Source: Farysia itapuensis
Taxonomy: Eukaryota; Basidiomycota; Ustilaginomycetes; Ustilaginales; Ustilaginaceae
Length of the DNA: 64,000 nucleotides
Direction: 5' to 3'
Assembly (NCBI GenBank): GCA_023212645.1
Contig: JALBYC010000037.1
Coordinates: 33,808-97,807, forward strand
Each line of letters opens with the position of its first letter. The first letter of the stretch is position 1. A program made the position numbers and the translations under genes. Under the pieces are notes generated by a model, which was not told where the DNA came from, made no database searches, and was given only the letters and a program-made list of their open reading frames with translations. Positions 9,966-22,290 of this stretch are shown here, piece by piece.

Positions 9966-12900
9966 CTATCCGAGTACGTCGTCATCACTGCCAGGTGCAT
10001 CCTCCTCGCTACCATCTACACCAATATCGCTGCTACCTTCGGCATCCTGGTCAGTTGCTTGTACAGACGGCCTGAATGTGTTCATTTGCTGATCAGGTGC
10101 GGCAGGCACCGGCGCTTCAGCGACGACGTCATCAACGTCTTCCTCATCTTCGTCATCCAGCAGAGCCAGTGCTTTTTTACGCGGCCGGTTGCGAGCACCA
10201 TTGGCATGATGAGGAGTGGAGGGTGAGCTGGGTGCCGAAGAGCGGACAAAGTTCAAATCGTCGTGCAGACCAGGTGTTGGCGTTGCTTGCACGGACCGAT
10301 CCGGACTGGCTATTGCAGAATGAATGCGAGGTTGACTTCCGCTAGGAATCGGCGTATTACAGCCGCTTTGCCCTGTCTTTCGCTGCAACTTGGGATTCTC
10401 GCTAAGCAGAGAAAAGCCCAGGTTGGCCGTCATATCGGTGGGAGTGAAGGCTCGGGACCCTGCACCGCGTGTTACAGGATCATCCCTGTCATTGCGCAGA
10501 AGCGCTGGGGTACCACTTGCCTGTATAGGCTGGGGAAACGATCTCGAGACGAGGAAAGGTGTCCATTTGAGCTTCTCAGCTCGCACCTTGAGGTAGCCCT
10601 TGGCCTCGTAATTTTTTAGGTGAGCAATAACATAGTCACGATCGAAATGGATGTGATAGTCTATCGGGAGCTTTGTTGTGGCATCCCTGTCTCTTTGTAG
10701 CTGCTTAGCGCTCTGAGAAGGATGAAGACGAGGTCGACCTCGCCCGCGAGGCTGGGCAGACTGTTCTTCCTGACCAGGGATCCCGGTGCGGTACTTGCTT
10801 GTGGCAGGAGTCCGGTTACTACTGGTCCCTCCATCGTACACGACAATCATGTCTTGCTCGCGAAGCACGTAGAAGACGTCTTCGAGCTGCATGGCTGTAG
10901 CATTGCTGATGTCTTCCATCGTTACTTGTTCGGGTGCATGTCGTAGATAGTAAAACACGGCAAGTGTCCAGTAGTTGCGATAGCTCAGCAAGCCCAAGTC
11001 ACTCAAAGGCTTCTCTGGAGATCCGGTGCGATTCTCCTTTTTGGACAGCAAAAAGCTGATGTCGATCAAGAAGTTGCCCCAGCCACGGCGTTGCCGAACA
11101 GGAAGGGTCATGATGCATGAGACGTTGTAGTTCAACGGACTGCGCTTCTCCTTGCTGAAGTAGCCAACGAAATGGTCACCGAGACTGTCGCCTTCTGTGA
11201 CAATGTAGAAGAGAAATGGTTCGACGTCGTAGTATAATGTCTTGTGGTCCAAAAACATTTTGGCAAGCAGGCAAAGATTTTGACAATAGATCTTGTTTTT
11301 GCGACCATCTACCTCGTAGACGCAGACGTTGCCGTCCCGGTATATCTCGTCTCCAGGTGGTGTTCGCATCTTGCATTTTAGCCGATGGCGGTGGGCCATA
11401 AATCGACTTTTCATGTATTTGAGACAGTACTCGCAGATCCAAAGGCGGCCATCAGGCACCATGCTGTATTCTTCGGGGTAAGGTGCTTGGAACCATGTGT
11501 CGATATCGAACTCCCCGAATCGAATACATTTGATGGGCGTCGCGGTGCCGCTCTCTGCGCTTGTGGCAGCCGAAGTAATTTCGGCTTGAGCCGCAGCTCC
11601 AGGTCCTGGGGTTGCCGATGGGGAGACCGACGAGGCTCCAAGTTGGGATCTCGGGATGCGAGAAGCAGATGGGGTATCTAAAGGTGTGACTGAAAACCGG
11701 GGAGATGCAGTAGCTGAGTGCAGCGTGCCTGCAGCGGCGGACGGACGACGTATAACACGTCCGCTAAATGTGCCTGGCAAACTCGCCAAACTCGCACCCA
11801 GCTTGCTTTCCGCTGTTCGTTTACCGTGCTCGAAACGCTCCACGTCTTGAGCTGTGGGTCGGTACAGGTGTGTGATGGCGTCTAATCCAGTCAGTACACC
11901 GCCGAACGGATCATCTTCCTCGGGCTCCGACGTTTTATCGTCCTCTTCAGATTCAACTACTCGTCCGCGTTTCACCTTGCGATACGTCCGAGCGGAATCA
12001 GACGATCGATCTGATCTGTCGTCACCTCCCTCGGACATCTGCGCTTTCCCATTGCGCCTGGATTGGTTGACGCCGTTCTCGGTGCCATTCCGAGTTGTGT
12101 GAGTCGCTTTCTGCTTTGACGGACGACCTCGCCCTCGTGATCTGCCTGTGCTTGTGTCAATGCCGTTCCTCTGCGGTTCGTTTGTTGCATCTTCCGACCC
12201 TGTCACAGCCCGTCGCTGTGCTACCCATGGCGAAGCTGGCGAAAGGTTGAACAAGCTCCCAGCTGCGCTTAATAGACCGTTCTTGAGACTGTTCATGACT
12301 GCGAACGAAGAAGGGGACTCTTGCTGTTGTGATTCGCTGGAAGTTGCGTTCCAGGATCCATAAGAAGCTATCGTGGGATAGCTTGATGTGACGCCCAATG
12401 TTTGTAAATGCTGAGGACCAGCAATGCTCATGAGATGATCTCCAAGTTGGACACAGGTTGGACATGTCCATTGGCCCCGTGGAGGCTTTTCCAAGGGCGG
12501 TGACAGACAGTATAGGTGCCAGCCGCGGTCACAGCGGTCACAGAACATGAGTTGAGCCTGAAAGAGTGAGAGAGTCAGCACACAAAATCAGTATCTGATG
12601 CGCGATCCTACTTACGTCGTCCCCTTTGTCTCTACAGATTTCGCACTGTTTGCACTCGATGCACCTCCATTCGTAGCTTTGTACTACCTTGATCTTCCTA
12701 GGATTCCGGCCCCATCTGAGACAGTGTGGATGCCCAGAGCTACCGCAGTCAAAGCAGCTGATGAGAATCTTTGGGCCATCTTTTGGGTTGAGAGCAGGCA
12801 TGAGACAAAACGCGCAGATGCTTTGCGGTGGTGCCCGCTGACCCGAGGAGCGAGATTGAAGACGGTTGGCCACAGCATTCTGGGCCAGCTTGCGCTTCTT

Positions 12901-13032
12901 TGCTGGACTTGAAGAGAACGTCGGCTGCTTTACAGGTGGTTGTGGCTTTGGTGAAGAAACTGACCTCCGTGGACCGATCACTTTCAAGCTGGTCGGCGTA
13001 GGCTTCGAGCCTGGCTGCAGCGTCATCATCAT
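9966..13032 (-). CDS. MYST-family histone acetyltransferase with double PHD finger (KAT6/Sas3/Mst2-like)
   Basis: Two exons, 13032-12616 and 12557-9966, with a 58-bp intron (donor GTAAGT at 12615, acceptor TTTCAG ending at 12558). The product is 1002 residues. Residues about 70-190 form a tandem PHD module, 'CAFC...[10 protein letters not shown]...[10 protein letters not shown]' then '[14 protein letters not shown]...CPTC', with the intron inside the second finger. The MYST domain spans about 481-807. It has the C2HC finger CEYC...H.....C, the autoacetylation-type FSKEK segment, the acetyl-CoA loop RQRRGWGN and [18 protein letters not shown]. About 60 residues are inserted before the last MYST segment ending LKWTPF. 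Two AT-hook-like motifs are visible (near 280 and, inside the insert, near 745). The acidic C-terminal tail is disordered. It should acetylate histone H3, probably in a NuA3/Mst2-type complex. An alternative short upstream ATG at about 13066 meets a stop within ten codons. Confidence 0.93.
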
Positions 13033-13431
13033 ACACTTACTTCAGGTCGATTTCGATGTATGCCATTGTAATAGATAGCTGAGATTTTGCCCTTTTGGTG
13101 AGCAGAGCTCTTGTGACAACGACAGACACCTGGGAAAGTCCGTGCCTTTTGTATAGGCGAGGCGATAGCTGACAGTGTCAACTTTCCTGTCTACGTAGCC
13201 AGGCCTCTCTCTTCCGAGTCTGTATGTTCTCGATGGTTGCTTCGTGGCAGGAATACAAGAGCCGTCGCTATGTCAGGGTGCTCAGAAGGGCAGTCACACT
13301 CGACTCTTGACTGTCGCGACATTCGAAACCCTGGACCACTTTGAACGGACGCACTTTAAACACGCATCGTCGTGCCGTCGTGCTCTACTCTCACGCTTTC
13401 TTGCGCTGCAAATTGTATTACTAAGTATTTG
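13033..13431. other. Intergenic, MYST promoter / dynactin 3' flank
   Basis: About 400 bases between two minus-strand genes with no supported coding sequence. The half next to 13033 should be the acetyltransferase promoter. A GTAAGT word directly upstream of the chosen start could mean an additional 5' splice event, but no partner acceptor at a sensible distance was found. Confidence 0.45.
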
Positions 13432-14174
13432 TCATTCTATTAAATCAGCGCGTACGCCTTGGATGATCTTGAGTTTGTGAGCACTAGGTATGGTGTCTCG
13501 CAGATAGTCGAGATGTTTGGCGTGCAGAGCAGCTTGCTGTTTCACACCTTCACCGCTCCAAAGTCTACGCCGGTTGTCACCGCCATAGACCACGGTTCTG
13601 TCGGGCAGCTCTTCTCTAACCAATTCCTTGCCTGCTTCGTTGAGCGCAATTGACGTTGGCAGCAGTTGGTCTTCTTGCTTGTCCTGATCATCAATGAACA
13701 GGCTTGCAAGCTCCCGCGATGAAATGGGCTGAGGATAAACACTGCATCCAGCGCCGACTGTGCAAAAATTTGCGACGCTGACATTAGATGCTACTTTTGA
13801 GCGAGCTTCAAAGACGTTGTTTGATCCAACCGCAAAGGCCTCTATGCGGCATCCAGTTTGAAAGAGATTAGCATCGCCAATTTTGATGGCCTGGCCGGTG
13901 CGGTTGACGAGTACGGCGAGCTCTTCGATGATGCAGTCAGCCCCAATCGAGATGGGACCTTGAAGAGCCAAGATGGTGGCTTTGGGGTGGACAACCGTGC
14001 CGCTTCCAATGCTGATTTCACCTCTCAGATCGGCCTCGTTAGCAATGATGACCCTCGAGCCTACGATCAACTTATCGTGTCTGCAGCAAAGCGATATGGT
14101 TCAATGACTTGTCTCTGTGCAAAGCTGTGAATGTGAGCACGGAAGTCTCAGACAGGTACTCACAGCGGCGCCAT
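13432..14174 (-). CDS. Dynactin subunit 6 (p27), left-handed beta-helix protein
   Basis: Part of the dynactin pointed-end complex with p25, p62 and Arp11, which adapts dynein to cargo. Two exons: a minimal first exon of 11 coding bases (14174-14164, ATG GCG CCG CT) and 14080-13432. The intron is 83 bp, with a GTGAGT donor at 14163 and a CTGCAG acceptor ending at 14081. The spliced product is 219 residues, starting MAPLHDKLIVGSRVII. The sequence shows hexapeptide-repeat character (GEISIGSGTVVHPKATI, GPISIGADCIIEE, NVFEARSKVASNVSVANFCTVGAGC) and a VVYGGDNRRR segment matching the VIYGADCLRR of animal p27. A version read straight through would lack any ATG at this end, which supports the tiny exon. 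Confidence 0.85.
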
Positions 14175-15958
<1,784 letters not shown>

Positions 15959-16070
15959 GCAACCAAGATACATACCTCTTCTCTCCAGCAACGGATCATT
16001 CAGCCTAATTTACGCAAAGGATCATTTTTCAGGACAAATGTGAATGTGCTACGTGATGTCAAAGAGCCTG

Positions 16071-16817
16071 CTACTTGAGCATGCCCATAAGCGCCCCCAG
16101 ACCGCCCGAATTTCCACCGCCGATGAGGCCAGCGAGAGAGCTAGGATTCTTCATAGCAAGTTTCATTGCCATCTGGCCGGCCTGGTTCACGGCGTCCTGC
16201 TTGGAGCCTTCGGCTTGGCCTTGAGAGTCCTTCGTGTCGTATAAATCTGCAGCATGGCTCATAGCAGCGCCAATCAGCTTCTGCTGGAAGCTTCCGCCTC
16301 CACTGCCGAAGCCACCTCCACTGCCACCGCCACCTCCAAGCATAGACTTGAACGCTGAAAGTCTATCGATGCACAAGTTCTGATCAGTGACCTGATGACT
16401 ACCGCGCACACATTGCTCTACTTACACTGCTGCATTCCCGATCTGTCCAGCCGAGTTGGAGCCAGGCTGGTTGTGGACAGCGTCCTGGTCATTAAGCAGC
16501 TCCTGCTCATTGACATCGCCGCCACCTTGGTGGTTACTGCCTTGTAAGAAGCTAGCAGCGTTCGAAAAGAGCGAAGAGTCATGATTGCCTGAACTGTAGT
16601 TTTGCGCCATCGACGAAAGTTGACCAAAATCGAATCCTCCCCCACCGCTACTACTATGGCTTTGACGGGTTTCATCCTCGTTGCCGTAGTTGTTGGTGCC
16701 CTGCTGTTGGCCGCCGCCGCTCATATAGCTTTGAGCCATGTTAGCAAGCGACCCAATATCGAAGCCGCCACCTCCTCCTTGTCTGTTTTGGTTGCTGTTA
16801 TCGTCGCCGCCAAACAT
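16071..16817 (-). CDS. Gly/Ser/Gln-rich protein, fungal beta-flanking-protein-like
   Basis: Two exons, 16817-16426 and 16362-16071, give 227 residues with a 63-bp intron (donor GTAAGT at 16425; acceptor GATAG ending at 16363). The nearby TTTCAG would break the frame with this donor. The N-terminal half repeats 'GGGGFD(I/F)G.L..MAQ.Y.SG' twice. The middle has NEQELLNDQDAVHN, and the C-terminal half has Gly runs followed by a helical segment with QKLIGAAMSHAADLYD. The pattern of a Gly-rich head, a short acidic helix and 'AA..AFK.ML' resembles fungal proteins annotated beta-flanking protein or DUF7721, of unknown role. No signal peptide or membrane helix. Family assignment is from memory and tentative; the coding call is firm. 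Confidence 0.75.
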
Positions 16818-17093
16818 CTTAGATACGTGAATGTCGAGAGTATCAAAGCAAAAAGAGACGACCGAAGGTGCCGACGACGTTTCCTGGTCCCAGTCACAGT
16901 GTTACTCTCGCTCCAGCGCTCGAGCCAACTAGTATTGTCAAACCTCCACTTCGCTGTTCTATTCGCCCGATCGGCACGGATCGGGAAGTATCTCAATCAC
17001 GATTCACGATTCACGAAGGTATCTTGAAACGCGTCCGTACGTTCCGGTTGAAACTCAAGTTCCGTGAAGTGTTGCTCTCTGACTGCCACCGGT

Positions 17094-20000
17094 ATGTCAG
17101 ACGAAGCAGGTCCAAGCTCGAGAATTCAGGGCGACGTAGTGGAAGTGCGAAGACGACATGCGGCTAAGGCGACAAATGCGCGACGTGTCGCCCAGGAGAA
17201 GATTGTGAATCGTCTTGTCTCCGCTTTCCTATCAAGCGATGCCCCATCTCGGGAATCACAGAAGGCACGAGCGATCGACATTGTCCGCAAGGATACTTGG
17301 TCAGCAGCCGACGCGTCCGAAGTCATGAAGAGCATCAAAGGTCTGTGTCGTAGGTATACTATCGATCTGTCCTCTGAACTGGCTGGAGCGCTTCAGCTTT
17401 GTTACACAGAGTTATATCACTGCTCAAAGCAGGCCTGGGACTTTGCCGAAACACTAAGGGAGGCCGACGCCCAGCGAGAGATGAAGGCTGAGCACGTCCA
17501 AGACCCACCTATACGGCCTGAGAACGTAGCCGATATGATCAAGCTTCTTCTTGACCTATCTAGGCCACCTGACGTCACATCGCGCACAGCCGCTTTACTC
17601 ATTCTGAACACGACTGAGCCTAGACGCGCCACGTATCTTACGGAAGATCAGCGGAAACAACAGGAACGGTCGGAATGGCTCAATATCTTGCTCGACGACC
17701 CCTTAGAAGGCGATGTCTGGACTGTACAGGACGATAACGACCAGTCTGATCTGTCTGATTGGAGCGCAGACACAGACCTTGCGAGAGCTGAGGACAGGCA
17801 GCAAGATCATAAGACAAAGACATCTCGCATCTCGACCCGAAAACGTGGACAGCTCAACGAGGACTACCAACTAGCGGAAGCTTGGACACATGGAGGGGCA
17901 TCACGTCGGGACACGTTGCAGGCTGCCACCGACAGTCTTCGGATAAGTAGCGAAGGTGACATGAACGGCAAAATAGCGGAGATTGATGCTATTCGAGAAA
18001 GCCTGCACGTGCTCATGGGCCATCCCGGCGTTCTTTTCCAACAAACTTCGCTGGGCTTCTTTGCTCTCCGGACACGGGCAATGGATGCCGCTAGCGCCTC
18101 TGTCGAGAGCAACATCTTTGGTCAGCTCGGCAACATTGTCGAGATGGCAAATGAGTTAGCAGCGGTCAGGACCTATGCTACGCTCTGCATTGGCTCAAGC
18201 TTCAAGGCGAAGAGCGTTCAGACTCGATCAGCAGGAGCGGAAGCATTCGCGGAGCAATTGCAGGCGCTCCTACAACGCTTGCACATGCAGCTGTCAGAGT
18301 TCGACAGTGACATAGCTGCTTATGCTTGTGACACAGATGTGAACCTTTTGCATTGCGAAAGATTTGTCAGTCTCCCGCACCTTGTTAGCCAGGTGAGACG
18401 ACTCTCAGGAACGATTCTGCTGCTTCGTAGTATACTACACGATTTGGGCTGTCTCTCACCTTCCTATGCTGAGGTCAGTGACAGCAGTCTGATAGACAGC
18501 TTGCAGGTTCTGTTGCAGTTTGTCCAGGACCACGGTACGCCACTGGAACACAGCACAATTCTGCAAGATCTTATTCAGTGCTTGTTGGCAGTATCTGCGC
18601 CAGCATGGCAATCCATCTGCAATCTCGTCCAGCGTGGACTCAGCTTTGCCATCCATCGTGAGCATGATCCTGTATTTCAAGATCGGCTTGTTGCTCAGAT
18701 AGTTCGAAGAGAAGCGCATATGGCTACTTCCGACAGCCGATTTTGGCTTGAAGGCTATGCCGTGCCTGACGACACGGATCTGGTCCAATGTCCAGCGGTC
18801 TTCTGCAAGGTCATTGAAGATGTGATTCTCACAGCGAAAGGCGTGGGGCTTCTGCGCAGTCTTGGTATCGATGCGCTTGGAGATCTCAGGCCTTGTGCAA
18901 ACTTTGCTGACGTAGTCGGTATTTCGACCGACATGAACCACTCACTCTCAACCACAAGTTCGGACCACAGTGAAGCAGGCGACCTCTCCTTGCCAGGGCC
19001 TGCCATAGAACCACGACATGCGCGCCAGCACCTGCGGTCGATGCTGTTTGGAGCAAACAGAGTGAGGGAGCAGCCCGGAGGTGAGACAGGCCTCGTCACT
19101 CCTCCATCTGACGTTGAAATTGGTTCGGTCTCGGGACAGGCACCGCATCACGTCGCCTTCTTGCTAGAACCAAGACTGAGTCGTTCGTTGTCGACACACC
19201 TGTCGCCTATAGTGACTATCGTGAGGAAGCGCTTATTGGAGGTCTTCACGTTACCCACCGCTCAAGGTGGGTGTGGGTTCTATGAACACCTTCACGCGGT
19301 CCAAGGTTTATACTTGATGCAGCAGGGAACAGACGTCTCCGACTGGCTGGACAAAGTTTTTACTGATCTCCGAAAGCCCCAAGGTTTGACAAAAGCTCTC
19401 GAGACACACCGGCTGAACGGCAGCTTGCGCGACACCCTTGAAGACAATCTGCAGAGTCACGGCTCGAGGGAGCTCTGGATAGACACAAGTCTTGTTCGAT
19501 TTGCGACGGACGAGACCGCCGTGGGGCGCTTGCGAAGTAGACTGCGAAATCTGGGCGATGTTCGCCTGAACTACCGAATTCCATGGCCTGTCGTGTACTG
19601 CTTTCCGAGCGAATCCATGGCGATTTATCAAAGTATATTCACCGTCCTTTTACGGGTCAGGTACGCTTATTGGAGTCTATGCTCGACGCTCAAGCTGGCA
19701 ATGCCAGATACAAAGCATCTGCGTCAATTCTGGGTGCTCAGGAGGGATGTACAGTGGCTCTTGCTCACGCTGCTGGACTTCTTGCAAGGTGATGTGATTG
19801 GAACGTTCGTAGGTCAAACTCAAGCAGAGTTCGAAGGTCTTTCCTCCCTAGATGCTGTTGTTGACCTGCACGTGAACGCCATGGCAAGGCTGAAGAAACT
19901 CTGTTTCCTCGATGCAGAACAGATCAGTATGCAAGAGCTTTTTTCTGCAGCCACAACACTGGCAGACGAGGTAGTAAACAACTACGAAACACTCATTGGG

Positions 20001-20579
20001 CAAGGGAGTCGTAAAGACGAGCGAAGAGCGCGAAAGAACCGCAACGACCGACGAAGAAGACGCAAAGCCGGGGCACGCCACAGACGAGCGCCTCTAGGCG
20101 CCATTGTCGAGGAGGAAGAGGACGATGATGATGAAGATGATGAAGAAGATGCGGAAGAGCATGATGACGTGGACGACGAGGAGGCTGCTACTGGAGCGCG
20201 GGACGCGGAACTCGCCAATATGTACCAATACGAGCCTGCGGGACCAGACTACAGCTTTGCAGGACACGCCGATGCCTCTGCTTCGTACATGTCCGGCTCG
20301 TCTTTCGATGTTTCGTCCAGTAATGTATCTGGAAGCGACTGGCTGGCCTCTCAATACGCGAAGCAGGACATGTTCAGGCAAAACACACAACGCCACCGCA
20401 GACACTTTGTCAAGATCGTGGACGACCTAAAAATGCGTCTGAATGAGCAGATTGCCCATATTGTGGAGGACGATACAATTGAACCCAAATTGACATGTAC
20501 GCAACAAGCGGCCGGACGACATAATCATCATCGCCAACACTGGCAAAACTTTCTTTGCAGTCTCGAAGCCAATCCTTAA
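17094..20579 (+). CDS. Gamma-tubulin complex component (Spc97/Spc98/GCP family, GCP5-like)
   Basis: Intronless, 1161 residues from the ATG at 17094; an open frame 30 bases further upstream has no ATG. The GCP core includes the GRIP1-like region (GLLRSLGIDALGDLRPC) and the C-terminal gamma-tubulin-binding region. The latter has VRKRLLEVFTLP, LYLMQQG.DVSDWLDKVF, LNYRIPWPVVYCFPSESMAIYQSIFTVLLRVRYAYWSL and a later FLQGDVI...F..L segment. These match the GCP pattern of a helical bundle capped by the 'WPL..ifs...l..Y..iF..L...k' motif. GCP proteins build the gamma-tubulin ring or small complex that nucleates microtubules at the spindle pole body. Its large size and divergence suggest GCP5 or GCP6 rather than GCP2/3. 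A strongly acidic tract (near residues 1015-1040) interrupts the C-terminal region. Confidence 0.82.
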   Translation: MSDEAGPSSRIQGDVVEVRRRHAAKATNARRVAQEKIVNRLVSAFLSSDAPSRESQKARAIDIVRKDTWSAADASEVMKSIKGLCRRYTIDLSSELAGALQLCYTELYHCSKQAWDFAETLREADAQREMKAEHVQDPPIRPENVADMIKLLLDLSRPPDVTSRTAALLILNTTEPRRATYLTEDQRKQQERSEWLNILLDDPLEGDVWTVQDDNDQSDLSDWSADTDLARAEDRQQDHKTKTSRISTRKRGQLNEDYQLAEAWTHGGASRRDTLQAATDSLRISSEGDMNGKIAEIDAIRESLHVLMGHPGVLFQQTSLGFFALRTRAMDAASASVESNIFGQLGNIVEMANELAAVRTYATLCIGSSFKAKSVQTRSAGAEAFAEQLQALLQRLHMQLSEFDSDIAAYACDTDVNLLHCERFVSLPHLVSQVRRLSGTILLLRSILHDLGCLSPSYAEVSDSSLIDSLQVLLQFVQDHGTPLEHSTILQDLIQCLLAVSAPAWQSICNLVQRGLSFAIHREHDPVFQDRLVAQIVRREAHMATSDSRFWLEGYAVPDDTDLVQCPAVFCKVIEDVILTAKGVGLLRSLGIDALGDLRPCANFADVVGISTDMNHSLSTTSSDHSEAGDLSLPGPAIEPRHARQHLRSMLFGANRVREQPGGETGLVTPPSDVEIGSVSGQAPHHVAFLLEPRLSRSLSTHLSPIVTIVRKRLLEVFTLPTAQGGCGFYEHLHAVQGLYLMQQGTDVSDWLDKVFTDLRKPQGLTKALETHRLNGSLRDTLEDNLQSHGSRELWIDTSLVRFATDETAVGRLRSRLRNLGDVRLNYRIPWPVVYCFPSESMAIYQSIFTVLLRVRYAYWSLCSTLKLAMPDTKHLRQFWVLRRDVQWLLLTLLDFLQGDVIGTFVGQTQAEFEGLSSLDAVVDLHVNAMARLKKLCFLDAEQISMQELFSAATTLADEVVNNYETLIGQGSRKDERRARKNRNDRRRRRKAGARHRRAPLGAIVEEEEDDDDEDDEEDAEEHDDVDDEEAATGARDAELANMYQYEPAGPDYSFAGHADASASYMSGSSFDVSSSNVSGSDWLASQYAKQDMFRQNTQRHRRHFVKIVDDLKMRLNEQIAHIVEDDTIEPKLTCTQQAAGRHNHHRQHWQNFLCSLEANP

Positions 20580-22290
20580 TCGGACAAGGTGATACTGATA
20601 CCAATGCTCTACAAGTCACCGTAATCGCAGTGTCGATACAGACAACCTTCTCTACCCCAGAGCGTGTGAAGCTTCGAGTGTCAGCACTTCGAGGTCATAA
20701 ATACAGCCTTAATTGCTTCGAGTGCTCGACAGCTCGATAGCACTTATCAGCTCGCAGCTCGTGCAACTTCGAAGGCTTGGACAGCTCGACTGATCGCTGA
20801 TCGAGCTGATCGTGCTGATCGCTGATCGCGCTGATCGACTTTGAGGCGGCTCTGTGTTACACAGTTACACTGCTGACTCTAATGTCCACCGAATCACCGA
20901 TGCATGTACCGATGCGTACCGATGCACCGATGTACCCATGTACCCATGTCCGATGAACCGAAGCAACCGATTAGCCGCTTTACATTGTGTGATGGTTATT
21001 CAGCGGATGAACCGAAACAATTAAGCCCTCTTTTCTGAAGTCACGCCGAAGAATTTTCAAACGCGTGCTAGACGCGACTGGACGAAGTCGAACCAGACCA
21101 CACCTGCAACTTGCCGCTTGGACTGACCAATATCGCCCCTTCTTTTTCGACCGTCACATAAGCTGGCATTAGCATGAGAATGTTGCGTCTGTACTGCAAC
21201 ACCTCCATCGCGAGGTGCACATAAACGGACCTAGTACCTAGCCGGTTGTTTCAACTGCTTGCGCTGATGCTTGAGTACATGAGGCGACCAAACATCGACG
21301 CGCAGCCGGTTACAGACAAAATAGAGAAGGTCTGTCACTGTCAGTGATGAAAAGGCTGTGGAGTGTGAGCGCACCCACTGGCACACTAGAGATTGACATT
21401 TAAAATCGAGCAGCAGCTTTGGCCCGAGATGCATGCATATTATTCCTGTGATTGTTGTGCGCTTTGAAAGAAAATCCAAAGTAACACTATTCATTGTGAA
21501 TGTTAACGGTGGCTTGCACGGTCGAGATTTCGTGCGGCCCTTGGCGGCGAAGCCAGCGCGCGACTAAATTCGATTTGCGTGTCATTTCAGGCAGCCATCG
21601 CCGGGAACGAGACGGAGTGAGAGCCACCGACGTGCGAAACTCAATTTCCTCCTCCGCTGCCTCGGCCATGCTGTCATACTGCTTCAGCGGCGTGTGCTTG
21701 TCCTATGGCCCCTTGATCAGGCTCGCTTCCTTTGCAAGATGGGCTCGGTTCGCCGTGTGACACAAGGTGTGTTGCGCTGGCGAGACTGCAGCCCCAGATC
21801 TCGCTGTGACACCCCTACGCACGGCCTCGGAGGAGGCACTGATACTGGCCTGACTAGGCCGTGTTTAAGCATCGGCGCGCTCGTTTCGCCACACTCCGCC
21901 ACGACGTGATGGTAGAAACCCCGACAGCGGGCTCTGCTCTGACTGCTCTCGTGCCCTGTCAATTTCGTACCCTTAGACTGCCGCTGCTTCTGTCCCTCGC
22001 TTCGATGTCTGTGTCCTTTGTTTTTTTGCTTGTCCGACACCGCTTCCGACAGCTCCCTGCTTTTGATGCAACTTTTCTACATCACTGACTGCATACTGCC
22101 ACGCGAGTTCGGGCCCCTGTCCAACCCTCACCCCCTTTTGCACCGGCCAAATCCTGTTTCTATCCTGCCACCCTGTCCTGACATCGTTCTTCATCAGCCT
22201 GTTACTCCTAACCTTGCTGGCGGCCTTTGCACCTTTCTTTGCTCTCAGTGTCACTACCTTCACCTCGACACTGTTCGAGTAGAGTTAATC
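20580..22290. other. Gene-free stretch with short tandem repeats
   Basis: About 1.7 kb with no supported gene. Two simple repeat clusters lie near the start: six CTGATCG words within 20790-20837, and GATG(C/T)-ACC words through about 20895-20965. From about 21900 to 22290 the plus strand is C/T-rich, a typical fungal promoter and 5' leader for the downstream plus-strand gene. Confidence 0.6.
20790..20965. repeat. Simple tandem repeats (CTGATCG and GATGYACC words)
   Basis: CTGATCG begins at 20790, 20797, 20806, 20815, 20822 and 20831, with spacings of 7-9 bp. A second cluster around 20895-20965 alternates ACCGATGC, GTACCGATG and TACCCATG words. The Cys/Arg-poor six-frame content and irregular spacing argue against coding. 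Confidence 0.75.
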
